Source: an uncultured Lachnospiraceae bacterium
GTDB lineage: Bacteria > Bacillota > Clostridia > Lachnospirales > Lachnospiraceae
NCBI GenBank assembly: GCA_946632055.1
Contig: CAMPAR010000014.1
Span: forward strand, 1 to 35,772
Reading direction: 5' to 3'
DNA: 35,772 bases
Shown here: piece by piece, positions 7,881 through 16,058 of the stretch
Position numbering within the stretch: position 1 is the first letter of the stretch
Layout: every line of letters starts with the position of its first letter
The notes under the pieces: generated by a model
Seen by the model: only the letters and a program-made list of their open reading frames with translations
Databases searched by the model: none
What the model was told of the DNA's origin: nothing
Made by a program: the position numbers and the translations under genes

Positions 7881-7886
7881 AAATAG

Positions 7887-8063
7887 ATGTCCACAGTAAT
7901 CGTCAAAGAAAATGAAACCCTCGACAATGCGCTTCGCCGTTTCAAGAGAAACTGCGCTAAGGCAGGCATTCAGCAGGAGATTCGTAAGCGCGAGCATTAT
8001 GAAAAGCCCTCTGTCAGACGCAAGAAAAAGTCTGAGGCTGCAAGAAAGCGTAAATACAATTAA
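7887..8063 (+). CDS. rpsU: 30S ribosomal protein S21
   Basis: S21 is a small basic protein of the 30S subunit that acts in initiation near the mRNA exit platform. The 58-residue product begins [20 protein letters not shown] and continues [21 protein letters not shown], the highly conserved S21 core, with a lysine/arginine-rich tail ending RKRKYN. The start is set by a near-perfect ribosome binding site. It lies downstream of five tRNA genes, with no separate consensus promoter between, and is followed by a strong terminator. The next gene is phoH, a common Firmicutes neighbourhood for rpsU. Confidence 0.98.
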   Translation: MSTVIVKENETLDNALRRFKRNCAKAGIQQEIRKREHYEKPSVRRKKKSEAARKRKYN

Positions 8064-8074
8064 TCAGTGATTTG

Positions 8075-8113
8075 CCGCCCGGAGCAAGGAAAGTCCTTAC
8101 TCCGGGCGGTTTT
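8075..8113 (+). terminator. Intrinsic terminator of the tRNA-rpsU operon
   Basis: CCGCCCGGAG (8075-8084) pairs perfectly with CTCCGGGCGG (8100-8109). An inner AAGGA/TCCTT stem extends the hairpin to the loop. TTTTCTG follows. The gene arrangement (end of rpsU, new promoter region after) supports termination here. Confidence 0.9.
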
Positions 8114-8130
8114 CTGTCCGCTAAAAAAAT

Positions 8131-8166
8131 TAGTGCAAAACCGTAAATTATATGATATGATATAAA
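8131..8166 (+). promoter_or_regulatory. Probable promoter region of the phoH operon
   Basis: This AT-rich segment after the rpsU terminator contains two possible -10 boxes, TATGAT (8151-8156) and TATAAA (8161-8166). No good -35 box is seen at the right distance. It is proposed because a long co-directional gene run begins just after it. Confidence 0.35.
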
Positions 8167-8203
8167 AGACTATGAGATGCTTCGGAGGCCTCTTTTTAAG
8201 CGT

Positions 8204-9211
8204 ATGCAGACAGAAAGAATCATCAGGGACATGCCGGTGGAACATCAGAAGAATATCTTCGGCGGTCTGGACGTATTTTTAAAGAAAATCGAACGGAGCC
8301 TGAATGTGGAAATCACCGCGAGAAACGGTGAAATCCATATTATCGGCGAGAAGAGCCGCACGGACCGGGCGATGCAGGTCTTCAGGGATCTTCAGGAGCT
8401 TTCCGGGAGGGGAAATGTGATTACGGAACAGAATGTGGATTATGCCGTGGCGCTTTCGATGGAGAACTGTGCGGTTTCCCTTTCGGAAATCGATCAGGAT
8501 GTCGTCTGCCATACCGTGAGCGGAAAACCGGTGAAACCGAAAACGCTCGGACAGAAAAAATATGTGGACGCGATGCGGAACCAGATGATCGTCTTCGGCG
8601 TTGGACCCGCAGGAACCGGCAAGACCTATCTTGCAATCGCGATGGCCGTTCAGGCCTTCAAAAACAACGAGGTGGACAAGATCATTCTGACGCGCCCCGC
8701 GATTGAAGCGGGGGAAAAGCTCGGATTCCTGCCGGGCGACCTGCAGTCGAAGATCGATCCCTATTTGAGGCCGCTTTACGACGCGCTGTTCCAGATCATG
8801 GGAGCGGAGAGCTTCCAGCACAATATGGAGCGCGGAACGATCGAGGTGGCGCCGCTTGCCTATATGCGCGGCCGCACGCTCGACAATGCCTATATCATCC
8901 TCGACGAAGCGCAGAACACCACGCCCTCGCAGATGAAAATGTTCCTGACGAGAATCGGCTTCAACTCGAAATGCATCGTGACCGGCGACAAGACGCAGAA
9001 GGACCTGCCTTCCGGGACGGAGAGCGGACTGGATCTCGCGCTCCGGATTCTGCGGAAGATTCCGGAGATCGGAATTATCGAGCTCACGAACCGTGACGTG
9101 GTGCGGCATCCGTTGGTGCAGAAGATTGTCGAAGCCTACGAGCAGTATGAATCCACGCATAAAAATACCTCAGGAGGCCGGACGCGCTATGACCGCAGCA
9201 ATCGAAAATGA
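8204..9211 (+). CDS. phoH: PhoH-like ATPase
   Basis: PhoH-type proteins are cytoplasmic P-loop ATPases related to the helicase superfamily I core; the fusion and neighbourhood with YbeY link them to RNA metabolism. With the ATG at 8204 the protein has 335 residues: an N-terminal KH-like part (VEITARNGEIHIIGE), Walker A GPAGTGKT at 134-141, the LTRPAIEAGEKLGFLPGD segment, Walker B IILDEAQN near 230 and a GDKTQKDLP motif. I chose ATG 8204 because GGAGG (8184-8188) lies before it, although at a long 15-base spacing; an in-frame ATG at 8177 would add nine residues but has no visible site. The 3' end overlaps ybeY by 23 bases, indicating coupled translation. Confidence 0.95.
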   Translation: MQTERIIRDMPVEHQKNIFGGLDVFLKKIERSLNVEITARNGEIHIIGEKSRTDRAMQVFRDLQELSGRGNVITEQNVDYAVALSMENCAVSLSEIDQDVVCHTVSGKPVKPKTLGQKKYVDAMRNQMIVFGVGPAGTGKTYLAIAMAVQAFKNNEVDKIILTRPAIEAGEKLGFLPGDLQSKIDPYLRPLYDALFQIMGAESFQHNMERGTIEVAPLAYMRGRTLDNAYIILDEAQNTTPSQMKMFLTRIGFNSKCIVTGDKTQKDLPSGTESGLDLALRILRKIPEIGIIELTNRDVVRHPLVQKIVEAYEQYESTHKNTSGGRTRYDRSNRK

Positions 9212-9683
9212 AGTGCAGGCTTCCTTTGACTTTGACTGGGAAGCGCTGATCAGAAGATGCATGGAGGGCGCGCTCGACATCGAGGGCTGTCCCTATGAAG
9301 CGTCCGTCGAAGTGATCCTGACGGACAACGAAGGCATCCGGGAAATCAACCGCGATACGCGTGGAATCGACGCCCCGACCGATGTGCTTTCGTTCCCGAT
9401 GGCCTATTACGAAAGTCCGGCGGACTTCGACGGCCTTGAAGATCAGGATGATGTCTTTGACCCGGACAGCGGGGAGTACATGCTCGGAAGCATGATGATT
9501 TCCTGTGAGAAGGTCCGGAGCCAGGCTCTGGAGTACGGCCACAGCGAAATGCGGGAGCTCGCGTTTCTCGTAGTGCACAGCATGCTGCATCTCATGGGAT
9601 ATGATCACATCGAAGAAAATGACCGGATTCTGATGGAGGAACGTCAAAGAGACATTCTGGATCAACTCGGAATCTCAAGATAA
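9189..9683 (+). CDS. ybeY: Endoribonuclease / rRNA maturation factor YbeY
   Basis: YbeY is a zinc metalloprotein required for 16S rRNA 3'-end processing and ribosome quality control. The 164-residue product has the zinc site H130-x3-H134-x5-H140 in HSMLHLMGYDH, and the family segments NREIN-like REINRDTRGIDAPTDVLSFP and LGSMMIS. The start ATG 9189 is chosen because AGGAGG lies at 9172-9177; the frame is open farther upstream (ATG 9147 and beyond) but only inside phoH and without a ribosome binding site. An acidic insertion (DFDGLEDQDDVFDPDSGEYM) before the LGSM motif is longer than in many homologues. Confidence 0.95.
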   Translation: MTAAIENEVQASFDFDWEALIRRCMEGALDIEGCPYEASVEVILTDNEGIREINRDTRGIDAPTDVLSFPMAYYESPADFDGLEDQDDVFDPDSGEYMLGSMMISCEKVRSQALEYGHSEMRELAFLVVHSMLHLMGYDHIEENDRILMEERQRDILDQLGISR

Positions 9684-9703
9684 ATCACCTGGAGGCTCTA
9701 TTT

Positions 9704-11362
9704 ATGGGCAAAAAACAGAAATCCAATACCTTCCTTGCACATGGCGGAATTCTCGCCGCCGCGTCGATTTTCGTCCGGTTCATCGGCATGATTTACCGGA
9801 TTCCGATGGTGAATATCATCGGCTCGGAAGGAAACGGATACTATTCGACCGCGTATTCGGTCTACAATATTCTCCTGCTTCTGTCATCCTACAGCCTGCC
9901 GCTCGCGGTTTCCAAGCTCGTGAGCGCGCGCACGGCCGTCGGGAAGTGGAAGGAGACGAAGCGGATCATGATGGCGGCCTTCGTCTTCGCGGCGGCGGTC
10001 GGGCTCGTGTTCTCGCTCGTCACCTTCTTCCTTGCCGATTTCTTCTGTACGAAGGTCATGGGATCCCCGAGAGCGGCGATCGCCCTGAAATGGCTCGCGC
10101 CGACGGTGTTCATCATGGCGGTGCTCGGCGTGCTCCGGGGCTTCTTCCAGGGCCTTCAGACTATGATTCCGACGGCGATGTCGCAGATCCTGGAGCAGAT
10201 CGCGAACGCCTTTGTCTCGGTCGGCATGGCGGCGTCCTTGTTCCAGTACGGAAAGGAGCTTTCCGCGTCGACGGGCGACGCAACCTTTGCCGGCGCCTGG
10301 GGCGCGGCGGGCGGAACGATCGGCACCGGCGCGGGCGCATTTGTCGCCCTCCTGTTCTGTACGATGCTGTTCTTCCTGTACCGGCCGAATTTCAACAGCA
10401 ATATTCACCGGGATCCGAATACGAAGGTCCGCCCCTACACCAGAATCATGCGGACGCTTGTCCTGACGGCGGTGCCGATCATCATCAGCACGGCGGCCTA
10501 CAACGCGATTGACATTATCGACGTCGTGATTTTCAACCACAGCATGAAGCGGATCGGCTATACGGTATCCGAGTATACGGCGGTCTGGGGCGATTACAAC
10601 AGCGCCTTCATGATCCTGATTCATCTGCCGGTCGCTTTTGCTTCGGCGATTGCCTCCGCGCTCGTTCCCTCACTTTCCGCGGCCTTCGCGGAAGAGGATC
10701 GGGAGCTTGTTCTCAGCAAGATTTCCGTGACCCTTCGGACCGTTCTTCTCATCGCGCTGCCGTTTTCCTTCGGGATGATGGCGATCGGCGGAAACCTGGC
10801 GAAGCTTCTGTTCCCCTCGATCGCGCCGGAAGCGGAGAAGTACCTGATCGCCGGCGGATTTGCCGTGCTGTTTTACTCGCTCGCGACCGTGACGAACGCG
10901 ATCCTGCAGGGCCTAAGCCGTCTCGATAAGCCGGTCGTGCACAACCTGATCAGCCTTGCGGTGCATGTCGCGCTGATGTTCTTCTTCCTGTATGTCCTGA
11001 AGCTTGAGATCTTTGGCGTCATCATTGCCTACATGCTGTTCGGCCTCGTGACGAGCGCGCTGAACCTCTGGTCGATTTACCGGATTACGGGATACCTGCC
11101 GGAGCCGGTGCAGGACATCGCGATTCCGGCGGGCGCTTCCTTTGCGGTCGTCCTGGTCTGCCTCGTCGTGTCCTTTGTCATCAGCCGTTTCACTGTCGGA
11201 AAAGCCGGGAACCTTCTGATCGTTCTCCTGTCGTTCATCGCGGGCCTCGCGCTCTATTTCTTCCTGATTTTCCGCCTGCACTGCGTGAACAGCGCGGACC
11301 TTCTGGAAATGCCGGGCGGGAAGAAAATGATCCGGGTGCTGAAAAAAGCACGGCTGATGTAA
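9704..11362 (+). CDS. MOP-superfamily flippase, MurJ (YtgP)/SpoVB type
   Basis: This 552-residue integral membrane protein has about 14 hydrophobic spans and the N-terminus of the SpoVB/YtgP branch of the MOP superfamily (FLAHGGILAAASIFVRFIG, then YRIPMVNIIGSEGNGYYSTAY). In Bacillus, YtgP/MurJ flips lipid II for peptidoglycan synthesis, while SpoVB acts in spore cortex; other relatives export polysaccharides. Motifs such as LRGFFQGLQTMIPTAMSQILEQI and NAILQGLSRLDKPV are shared by all of these. Context (phoH, ybeY upstream, oxidoreductases downstream) does not point to a polysaccharide cluster, so a housekeeping lipid II flippase is my preferred reading. AGG-type site TGGAGG precedes the ATG. 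Confidence 0.85.
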   Translation: MGKKQKSNTFLAHGGILAAASIFVRFIGMIYRIPMVNIIGSEGNGYYSTAYSVYNILLLLSSYSLPLAVSKLVSARTAVGKWKETKRIMMAAFVFAAAVGLVFSLVTFFLADFFCTKVMGSPRAAIALKWLAPTVFIMAVLGVLRGFFQGLQTMIPTAMSQILEQIANAFVSVGMAASLFQYGKELSASTGDATFAGAWGAAGGTIGTGAGAFVALLFCTMLFFLYRPNFNSNIHRDPNTKVRPYTRIMRTLVLTAVPIIISTAAYNAIDIIDVVIFNHSMKRIGYTVSEYTAVWGDYNSAFMILIHLPVAFASAIASALVPSLSAAFAEEDRELVLSKISVTLRTVLLIALPFSFGMMAIGGNLAKLLFPSIAPEAEKYLIAGGFAVLFYSLATVTNAILQGLSRLDKPVVHNLISLAVHVALMFFFLYVLKLEIFGVIIAYMLFGLVTSALNLWSIYRITGYLPEPVQDIAIPAGASFAVVLVCLVVSFVISRFTVGKAGNLLIVLLSFIAGLALYFFLIFRLHCVNSADLLEMPGGKKMIRVLKKARLM

Positions 11363-11363
11363 G

Positions 11364-12632
11364 ATGAAGATCCGGCCTCTTATCATCATCGGCGGAGGCG
11401 CGTCAGGGCTCGCGGCGGGGATTTCCGCGGCGGAAGCCGGAGTGCCTGTGCTGATTCTCGAAAAGAAGGAACAGAGCGCGAAAAAGCTCCTCGTGACGGG
11501 AAACGGAAGATGCAATTTTACGAATCATTGCCTCACGCCGGAAGCCTATTACACGCATGAGCCGGCGTTTATAGGGAGATTCTTAAAGCGCTTCACTTCG
11601 GACGACGCGCTGCGTTTCTTTCGGGAGCTCGGCATGGAGGCCCAGCTTCGGGAGAATCTCGCGTACCCCCTGAGCATGCAGGCGCAGTCCGTGAGACTTG
11701 CGCTGACGGATCGCCTGAAAGCGCTGAATGCCGAGGTCCGGTGCGGAGTCAATGTGACAGGAATCCGAAGGACGCCGGAAGGCTATTTTGAGATCCGTTC
11801 CTCCGAGGGCCTGATTCAGGCTGAAAAAGTGATCCTGTCCTGCGGAACGCCGGCGGGCGTGAAGGATAAGGAGCCCTATACGGCGGACCGGATGCTCGTT
11901 TCTCTCGGGATTCATCTCTATCCCCTGAAGCCCTCGCTTGTGAAGCTGACGGGAAAAGAAGGCTGCGAGGAAAGCTGGGACGGCGTGAGGAGCCGCTGCA
12001 GCGTGACGCTCCTGGATTCGGAGGCGCAGGGAAAAGCTGCCTCGTCCGACCTCGGAGAAGTACAGTTCACTTCGGACGGCCTCTCGGGGATTCCGGTGTT
12101 CCAGATCAGCCATCCGGCCTCGGAACAGATCGAAAAGAAGGGCTTTTCGATGCTTCAAATCGATTTTCTGCCGGATTTCCCGGAAGACGCGCTGAAAAAA
12201 CGCCTTGAGACGATGAAAAACAGCCCGTATCACGGCGAAAGGGCGCTTTCCGATCTCCTGACCGGCTTCCTGCCGAAAAAGCTGATCCGGCCCGTTCTCG
12301 TGCGCAGCGGCATTCCGGGCGGCAGTACGCTTCAGGCGCTTTCCGAAGAAAAAACCGAAAGGCTTCTTGCGGCGCTGAAAAAATTTTCGTACCGCGCAGA
12401 AGGCACCGGAAAGGCGGAGAGCGCGCAGGTCATGCGCGGCGGCGCGGATCTTCGGGAATTCACCGATGATCTCGAATCCCGCCGGATTCCGGGGCTTTAT
12501 GTGACGGGAGAACTCCTGGACGCCGACGGAAAATGCGGCGGATATAATCTGCATTTTGCCTGGGGCACCGGCATTCTCGCGGGAAAAAGCGCGGCCGGGT
12601 CCCTGCTGAACAAGCCATATGATTGTAAATGA
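11364..12632 (+). CDS. FAD-dependent oxidoreductase, HI0933/YhiN (BaiN-like) family
   Basis: The 422-residue protein begins with a dinucleotide-binding Rossmann motif, IIIGGGASGLAAGISAAEAG, ending in a binding acidic residue (LILEKK). It then has the family hallmark KKLLVTGNGRCNFTN near residues 41-55 and the C-terminal FAD-binding segment GLYVTGELLDADGKCGGYN followed by LHFAWGTGILAG. The family is poorly characterised; one Clostridium member, BaiN, was assigned to bile acid reduction, but that should not be transferred to this gene. It starts one base after the flippase stop and overlaps the next flavoprotein gene by 14 bases. Confidence 0.88.
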   Translation: MKIRPLIIIGGGASGLAAGISAAEAGVPVLILEKKEQSAKKLLVTGNGRCNFTNHCLTPEAYYTHEPAFIGRFLKRFTSDDALRFFRELGMEAQLRENLAYPLSMQAQSVRLALTDRLKALNAEVRCGVNVTGIRRTPEGYFEIRSSEGLIQAEKVILSCGTPAGVKDKEPYTADRMLVSLGIHLYPLKPSLVKLTGKEGCEESWDGVRSRCSVTLLDSEAQGKAASSDLGEVQFTSDGLSGIPVFQISHPASEQIEKKGFSMLQIDFLPDFPEDALKKRLETMKNSPYHGERALSDLLTGFLPKKLIRPVLVRSGIPGGSTLQALSEEKTERLLAALKKFSYRAEGTGKAESAQVMRGGADLREFTDDLESRRIPGLYVTGELLDADGKCGGYNLHFAWGTGILAGKSAAGSLLNKPYDCK

Positions 12633-14169
12633 TATCAAGGTCCCGGTCCGGCATACGGAAGAAGAGCTTTATGCGGCTGTCCGGAAGGCGGCCGGGAAGA
12701 AAAATCTGAAAATCCGCATGCTTCAGATCCTGAAGCGGAGCATCGACGCGAGAAAAAAGCCGCAGCTTCTGTATGTGATGAAGGCAGCGGTCAATGAGCC
12801 GCGGATCAGAGCCGCAAAGTGCCCTTACCTCGCGGATCCCTCTAAGCAGGTGATCGTGATCGGGGCCGGGCCCGCGGGCCTTTTCGCGGGACTTACGATC
12901 GCGGAGGCCGGCGGAAAGGTCCTGATTCTGGAACGCGGAAAGCCGGTCGAGGAGCGCTGCCGGGACGTCGAAGACTTCTGGAAGACCGGGCGGCTGAATC
13001 CTTCCTCGAACGTGCAGTTCGGCGAGGGCGGCGCGGGAACCTTTTCCGACGGAAAGCTGAACACGCTGACGCAGGATAAGGAAGGCCTGAATCTTCGTGT
13101 TCTTGAAATCTTTCACGAAGCCGGCGCCGAGGAAAATGTGCTTTACGACGCCCGCCCGCATCTCGGGACCGACAAGCTTCCGGAGATCGTCCGGCGGATC
13201 CGCGAACGGATCCTGAAGGCGGGTGGAAGCATCCGCTATGAGAGCATGGTCACGGACTTTTCCGTCCGGGACGGCCGTGTCTGCGGCGTGGTTCTGGAAA
13301 GCGGCGAAGCGCTTCCGGCCGACGCCGTTATCCTGGCCTGCGGGCATTCGGCGCGGGATACGGTGCTTCATCTGTACCGGCAGGGCGTTAGGATGGAGGC
13401 GAAGCCCTTCGCCGTCGGCGTCCGCATGGAGCATCCGCAGCAGGAGATTACAGCCTGGGAATACGGCACGCTTGACTATGAAGAGCTCGGGGCCGCTCCC
13501 TACCGATTAAGCGCAAAGACCTCCTCCGGCCGCGGGGTGTATTCCTTCTGCATGTGTCCGGGCGGGCAGGTCGTCAACGCTTCTTCGGAAGAAGGGCACC
13601 TGTGCATCAACGGAATGAGCGCCTCCGCGCGCTCCGGGAAGAACGCGAACGCCGGCATTGTCGTGCAGGTTTCGCCGGAGGATTACCCTTCCGAAAGCCC
13701 GGTCGCCGGAATCGATTTCCAGCGGGAGCTGGAACGAAAGGCCTATCTTGCGGGCGGCGGGAAAATACCGGTGCAGCTCTATGAAGATTTCAGGGAAGGC
13801 CGCGTATCGTTGTCCTACGGAGAAGTTCTTCCGGATCATGAAGGAGATTCCGCTTTTGCCGATCTTCGGGAAATCCTGCCGGAAGCCGTCGTGCAGGCGC
13901 TTCTTGAGGCAATTCCGGAATTCGGAAGAAAAATCGGCGGCTTCGACCGCCCGGACGCCCTGCTTTCGGCGGTGGAGAGCCGGACCTCGTCCCCTGTAAG
14001 GATTGTCCGGAACGAGGAGGGCGAAGCGAGCATCGGCGCGCTGTACCCCTGCGGAGAAGGCGCGGGTTACGCGGGCGGCATCGTGAGCGCCGCGATGGAC
14101 GGCATCCGGACCGCCGAACGGGTCATGAAGGCCCTTGGCGCGAGAAAGAAAGAAACGAAGGAAAGATGA
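12619..14169 (+). CDS. NAD(P)/FAD-dependent dehydrogenase of the COG2509 type
   Basis: This is a 516-residue flavoprotein of a second, distinct family. An N-terminal region of about 75 residues (basic, containing LKIRMLQILKRSIDARKKPQ) precedes a Rossmann motif, VIVIGAGPAGLFAGLTIAEAG. The segment SNVQFGEGGAGTFSDGKLNT is diagnostic of the uncharacterised FAD-dependent dehydrogenases of COG2509. Later motifs are ILACGHSARDT and the C-terminal YPCGEGAGYAGGI with the second FAD contact. The function is unknown. It overlaps the upstream oxidoreductase by 14 bases and the DUF896 gene by 4 (ATGA), so the three are probably translated together. Confidence 0.87.
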   Translation: MIVNDIKVPVRHTEEELYAAVRKAAGKKNLKIRMLQILKRSIDARKKPQLLYVMKAAVNEPRIRAAKCPYLADPSKQVIVIGAGPAGLFAGLTIAEAGGKVLILERGKPVEERCRDVEDFWKTGRLNPSSNVQFGEGGAGTFSDGKLNTLTQDKEGLNLRVLEIFHEAGAEENVLYDARPHLGTDKLPEIVRRIRERILKAGGSIRYESMVTDFSVRDGRVCGVVLESGEALPADAVILACGHSARDTVLHLYRQGVRMEAKPFAVGVRMEHPQQEITAWEYGTLDYEELGAAPYRLSAKTSSGRGVYSFCMCPGGQVVNASSEEGHLCINGMSASARSGKNANAGIVVQVSPEDYPSESPVAGIDFQRELERKAYLAGGGKIPVQLYEDFREGRVSLSYGEVLPDHEGDSAFADLREILPEAVVQALLEAIPEFGRKIGGFDRPDALLSAVESRTSSPVRIVRNEEGEASIGALYPCGEGAGYAGGIVSAAMDGIRTAERVMKALGARKKETKER

Positions 14170-14405
14170 ACGAAGAACTGATCCGAAGAATCAACGAACT
14201 CGCAAGAAAAGCGAAGAGTCCTGCGGGGCTGACGAAGGAAGAAGCAGAGGAGCGGGAAGCGCTTCGGAAGGACTATATCCGCGCCTTCCGCGAAAATCTG
14301 CGTTCTCAGCTCGAGCGGATTGATATTCAGAACGAAGACGGAACTGTGACGAGCGTCAAAGAGCGCCATGATCAGAAGTATAATAAGAGCGAACTGGAAG
14401 CTTGA
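14166..14405 (+). CDS. DUF896 (UPF0291, YnzC-like) protein
   Basis: The 79-residue charged protein begins MNEELIRRINELARKAKSPAGLTKEEAEEREALRKDYI, the pattern of the DUF896/YnzC family, in which a helical hairpin is followed by a disordered tail. Bacillus YnzC lies in an SOS operon, but this copy is in a metabolic operon, so no SOS role is implied. The start overlaps the preceding stop by ATGA. Function is unknown; the family assignment is strong. Confidence 0.88.
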   Translation: MNEELIRRINELARKAKSPAGLTKEEAEEREALRKDYIRAFRENLRSQLERIDIQNEDGTVTSVKERHDQKYNKSELEA

Positions 14406-14431
14406 ATCATCGTATCAGACAGGAGGGTTTT

Positions 14432-15022
14432 ATGGGACTGATTCGAAAACTGATGATTGAGACGAGAAACCGGCTGGATCGAAAGGAAGAGAGAAGCGCC
14501 GAGATTGCGAAGCTTTTCTTCTCGCATCTGCCGGAGGACGTGAAGAAGGTCTTCATCTTCGCAGGCGTTGATTCCGAGGTACAGACACTCGGCATCATCG
14601 AAGAACTGATCAAAAAAGGCATCCGGGTCTACTGTCCGAAGGTCTGCGTCCGAGATATCCATTTCTTTGAAGTCAGCTCCCTGTCCGATCTTCAGCCGGG
14701 CTACCACCGGATTCCGGAGCCGGCCGTCGAGGAAGAGGGCCGGGATCTCGAGGAAATCGCGGCGGAAAAAGCCGTGGATCCGACGGATACGCCGGACTGC
14801 CTGATGGTGATGCCGGGCGTGGTCTTCGACGAAACCGGCGGACGCATGGGCTACGGCGCCGGCATGTACGACCGGTATCTTGCAAAGCACCCCTGCCGGA
14901 AGGTCGGTCTTGCCTATGAAATCCAGGTCCGGGAAAGCCCCCTGTACCTGAAGCCGACGGACATCCGTGTGGATGCGCTGATCACGGAGAAATGCTACCG
15001 CTCCTGGGATCATCAGTCATGA
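14432..15022 (+). CDS. 5-formyltetrahydrofolate cyclo-ligase
   Basis: This enzyme (5,10-methenyl-THF synthetase) uses ATP to convert 5-formyl-THF into 5,10-methenyl-THF, clearing a folate inhibitor and storage form. The 196-residue protein has the family C-terminal signature MPGVVFDETGGRMGYGAGMYDRYL, with the glycine-rich ATP site GYGAGMYDR, and a substrate segment near ALITEK. The N-terminal basic-helix part is LIRKLMIETRNRLDRKEE. I chose ATG 14432 because AGGAGGG (14421-14427) lies just upstream; an in-frame TTG at 14402 would place that site inside the gene. The stop overlaps the rlmH start (ATGA). Confidence 0.93.
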   Translation: MGLIRKLMIETRNRLDRKEERSAEIAKLFFSHLPEDVKKVFIFAGVDSEVQTLGIIEELIKKGIRVYCPKVCVRDIHFFEVSSLSDLQPGYHRIPEPAVEEEGRDLEEIAAEKAVDPTDTPDCLMVMPGVVFDETGGRMGYGAGMYDRYLAKHPCRKVGLAYEIQVRESPLYLKPTDIRVDALITEKCYRSWDHQS

Positions 15023-15498
15023 AGATCAGTATCCTCTGCGTCGGGAAATGCCGGGAAAAGTATTTCGCCGACGCGGTGAACGAGTATGTGAAGCGGCTGT
15101 CCCGCTACGCGAAGACAGAAATTATCGAAGTGAAGGATGAAAAGACGCCGGAGGACGCCTCGGAGCACGAGGAGGATCTGATCCGGGAAACCGAAGGGCA
15201 GCGGCTCCTCGCGAAAATCCCGGAAAACGCCTATCTCATCTGCACGGCGATCGACGGAAAAAGCTACGACAGCGTCGGCCTCTCCGAGCATCTCTCGGAG
15301 CTGATGCTTAAGGGAGAAAGCCATCTCGCGATTGTCATCGGCGGCTCGATCGGACTGTCGGAAGAAATTCTTCAGAAGGCGGATGAGAAGTGGTCCTTTT
15401 CGAAGCTGACTTTTCCGCACCAGCTGATGCGCGTGATCCTGACCGAGCAGCTCTACCGGGCCTTCCGGATCATGAACCACGAACCCTATCACAAGTAA
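15019..15498 (+). CDS. rlmH: 23S rRNA (pseudouridine1915-N3)-methyltransferase
   Basis: RlmH is a SPOUT-class methyltransferase that modifies pseudouridine 1915 in helix 69 of 23S rRNA on the 70S ribosome. The 159-residue product matches the family length. It starts MKISILCVGKCREKYF and has the knot motifs LAIVIGGSIGLSEEIL and SKLTFPHQLMRVILTEQLYRA, ending in the conserved NHEPYHK. The start ATG 15019 overlaps the cyclo-ligase stop; an upstream in-frame start would only add residues inside that gene. Confidence 0.97.
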   Translation: MKISILCVGKCREKYFADAVNEYVKRLSRYAKTEIIEVKDEKTPEDASEHEEDLIRETEGQRLLAKIPENAYLICTAIDGKSYDSVGLSEHLSELMLKGESHLAIVIGGSIGLSEEILQKADEKWSFSKLTFPHQLMRVILTEQLYRAFRIMNHEPYHK

Positions 15499-15506
15499 GA
15501 AGCAGG

Positions 15507-15540
15507 CGCCAGGCGGGAGTGCGAAGCACCGAACCTGGCG
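15507..15540 (+). repeat. Nested inverted repeat between rlmH and dtd
   Basis: CGCCAGG (15507-15513) pairs with CCTGGCG (15534-15540). Inside, GTGC (15519-15522) pairs with GCAC (15526-15529) around a GAA loop. A T-run (ttttt) occurs only about 10 bases after the outer stem, so this is not a clean terminator. It may be an mRNA processing element or a copy of a dispersed palindromic repeat. Confidence 0.6.
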
Positions 15541-15582
15541 TGACATACTTTTTATCCCTATATCGACACGGAAAGGAACCCT

Positions 15583-16044
15583 ATGAAATTTGTCATACAG
15601 CGCGTCGAAGAAAGCCGCGTCACGGTGGACGGTAAAATCGTCGGAGAAATCGGAAAAGGCTACAATGTGCTCATCGGCGTCTCGGACACGGACACGGAAG
15701 ACACCTGTGACCGGATGATTAAAAAAATGCTGAATTTGCGGATCTTCCAGGACGATGAAGGGAAAACGAATCTGTCGCTTTCAGATGTTTCCGGCGCGCT
15801 CCTTCTGATTTCGCAGTTCACGCTGTACGCGGACTGCCGCAAGGGAAACCGCCCGAGCTTCGTGAAGGCCGGATCGCCCGCCCACGCCGAAGCGCTTTAC
15901 GAGTATATCGTGGGGAAATGCCGGGAAGCGGGATTTCCGGTGGAAACCGGCATCTTCGGCGCGGATATGACGGTGTCGATTGTCAACGAGGGGCCGTTTA
16001 CCGTGGTGCTGGACTCGAAAGAGCTGGGATTTGACGGCGTGTAA
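15583..16044 (+). CDS. dtd: D-aminoacyl-tRNA deacylase
   Basis: DTD hydrolyses D-amino acids mis-attached to tRNA, and glycine from tRNA-Ala, protecting translation. The 153-residue product has the two active-site motifs: SQFTLYAD (SQxTL type, T80) and NEGPFT (135-140), with the cross-subunit Gly-cisPro at 137-138. GNRPSF (89-94) is also conserved. The start [17 protein letters not shown] is typical. An AAAGGAAC site lies upstream. In many Firmicutes dtd follows relA; here it follows rlmH, with an 84-base spacer that contains a nested hairpin. Confidence 0.97.
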   Translation: MKFVIQRVEESRVTVDGKIVGEIGKGYNVLIGVSDTDTEDTCDRMIKKMLNLRIFQDDEGKTNLSLSDVSGALLLISQFTLYADCRKGNRPSFVKAGSPAHAEALYEYIVGKCREAGFPVETGIFGADMTVSIVNEGPFTVVLDSKELGFDGV

Positions 16045-16058
16045 GAAGTGCTTGCAAG

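Noticed and set aside
14402..14431. TTG start 30 bases upstream for the 5-formyl-THF cyclo-ligase
   Set aside because: It would overlap the DUF896 stop and put the AGGAGGG site inside the gene; ATG 14432 is correctly spaced from that site.
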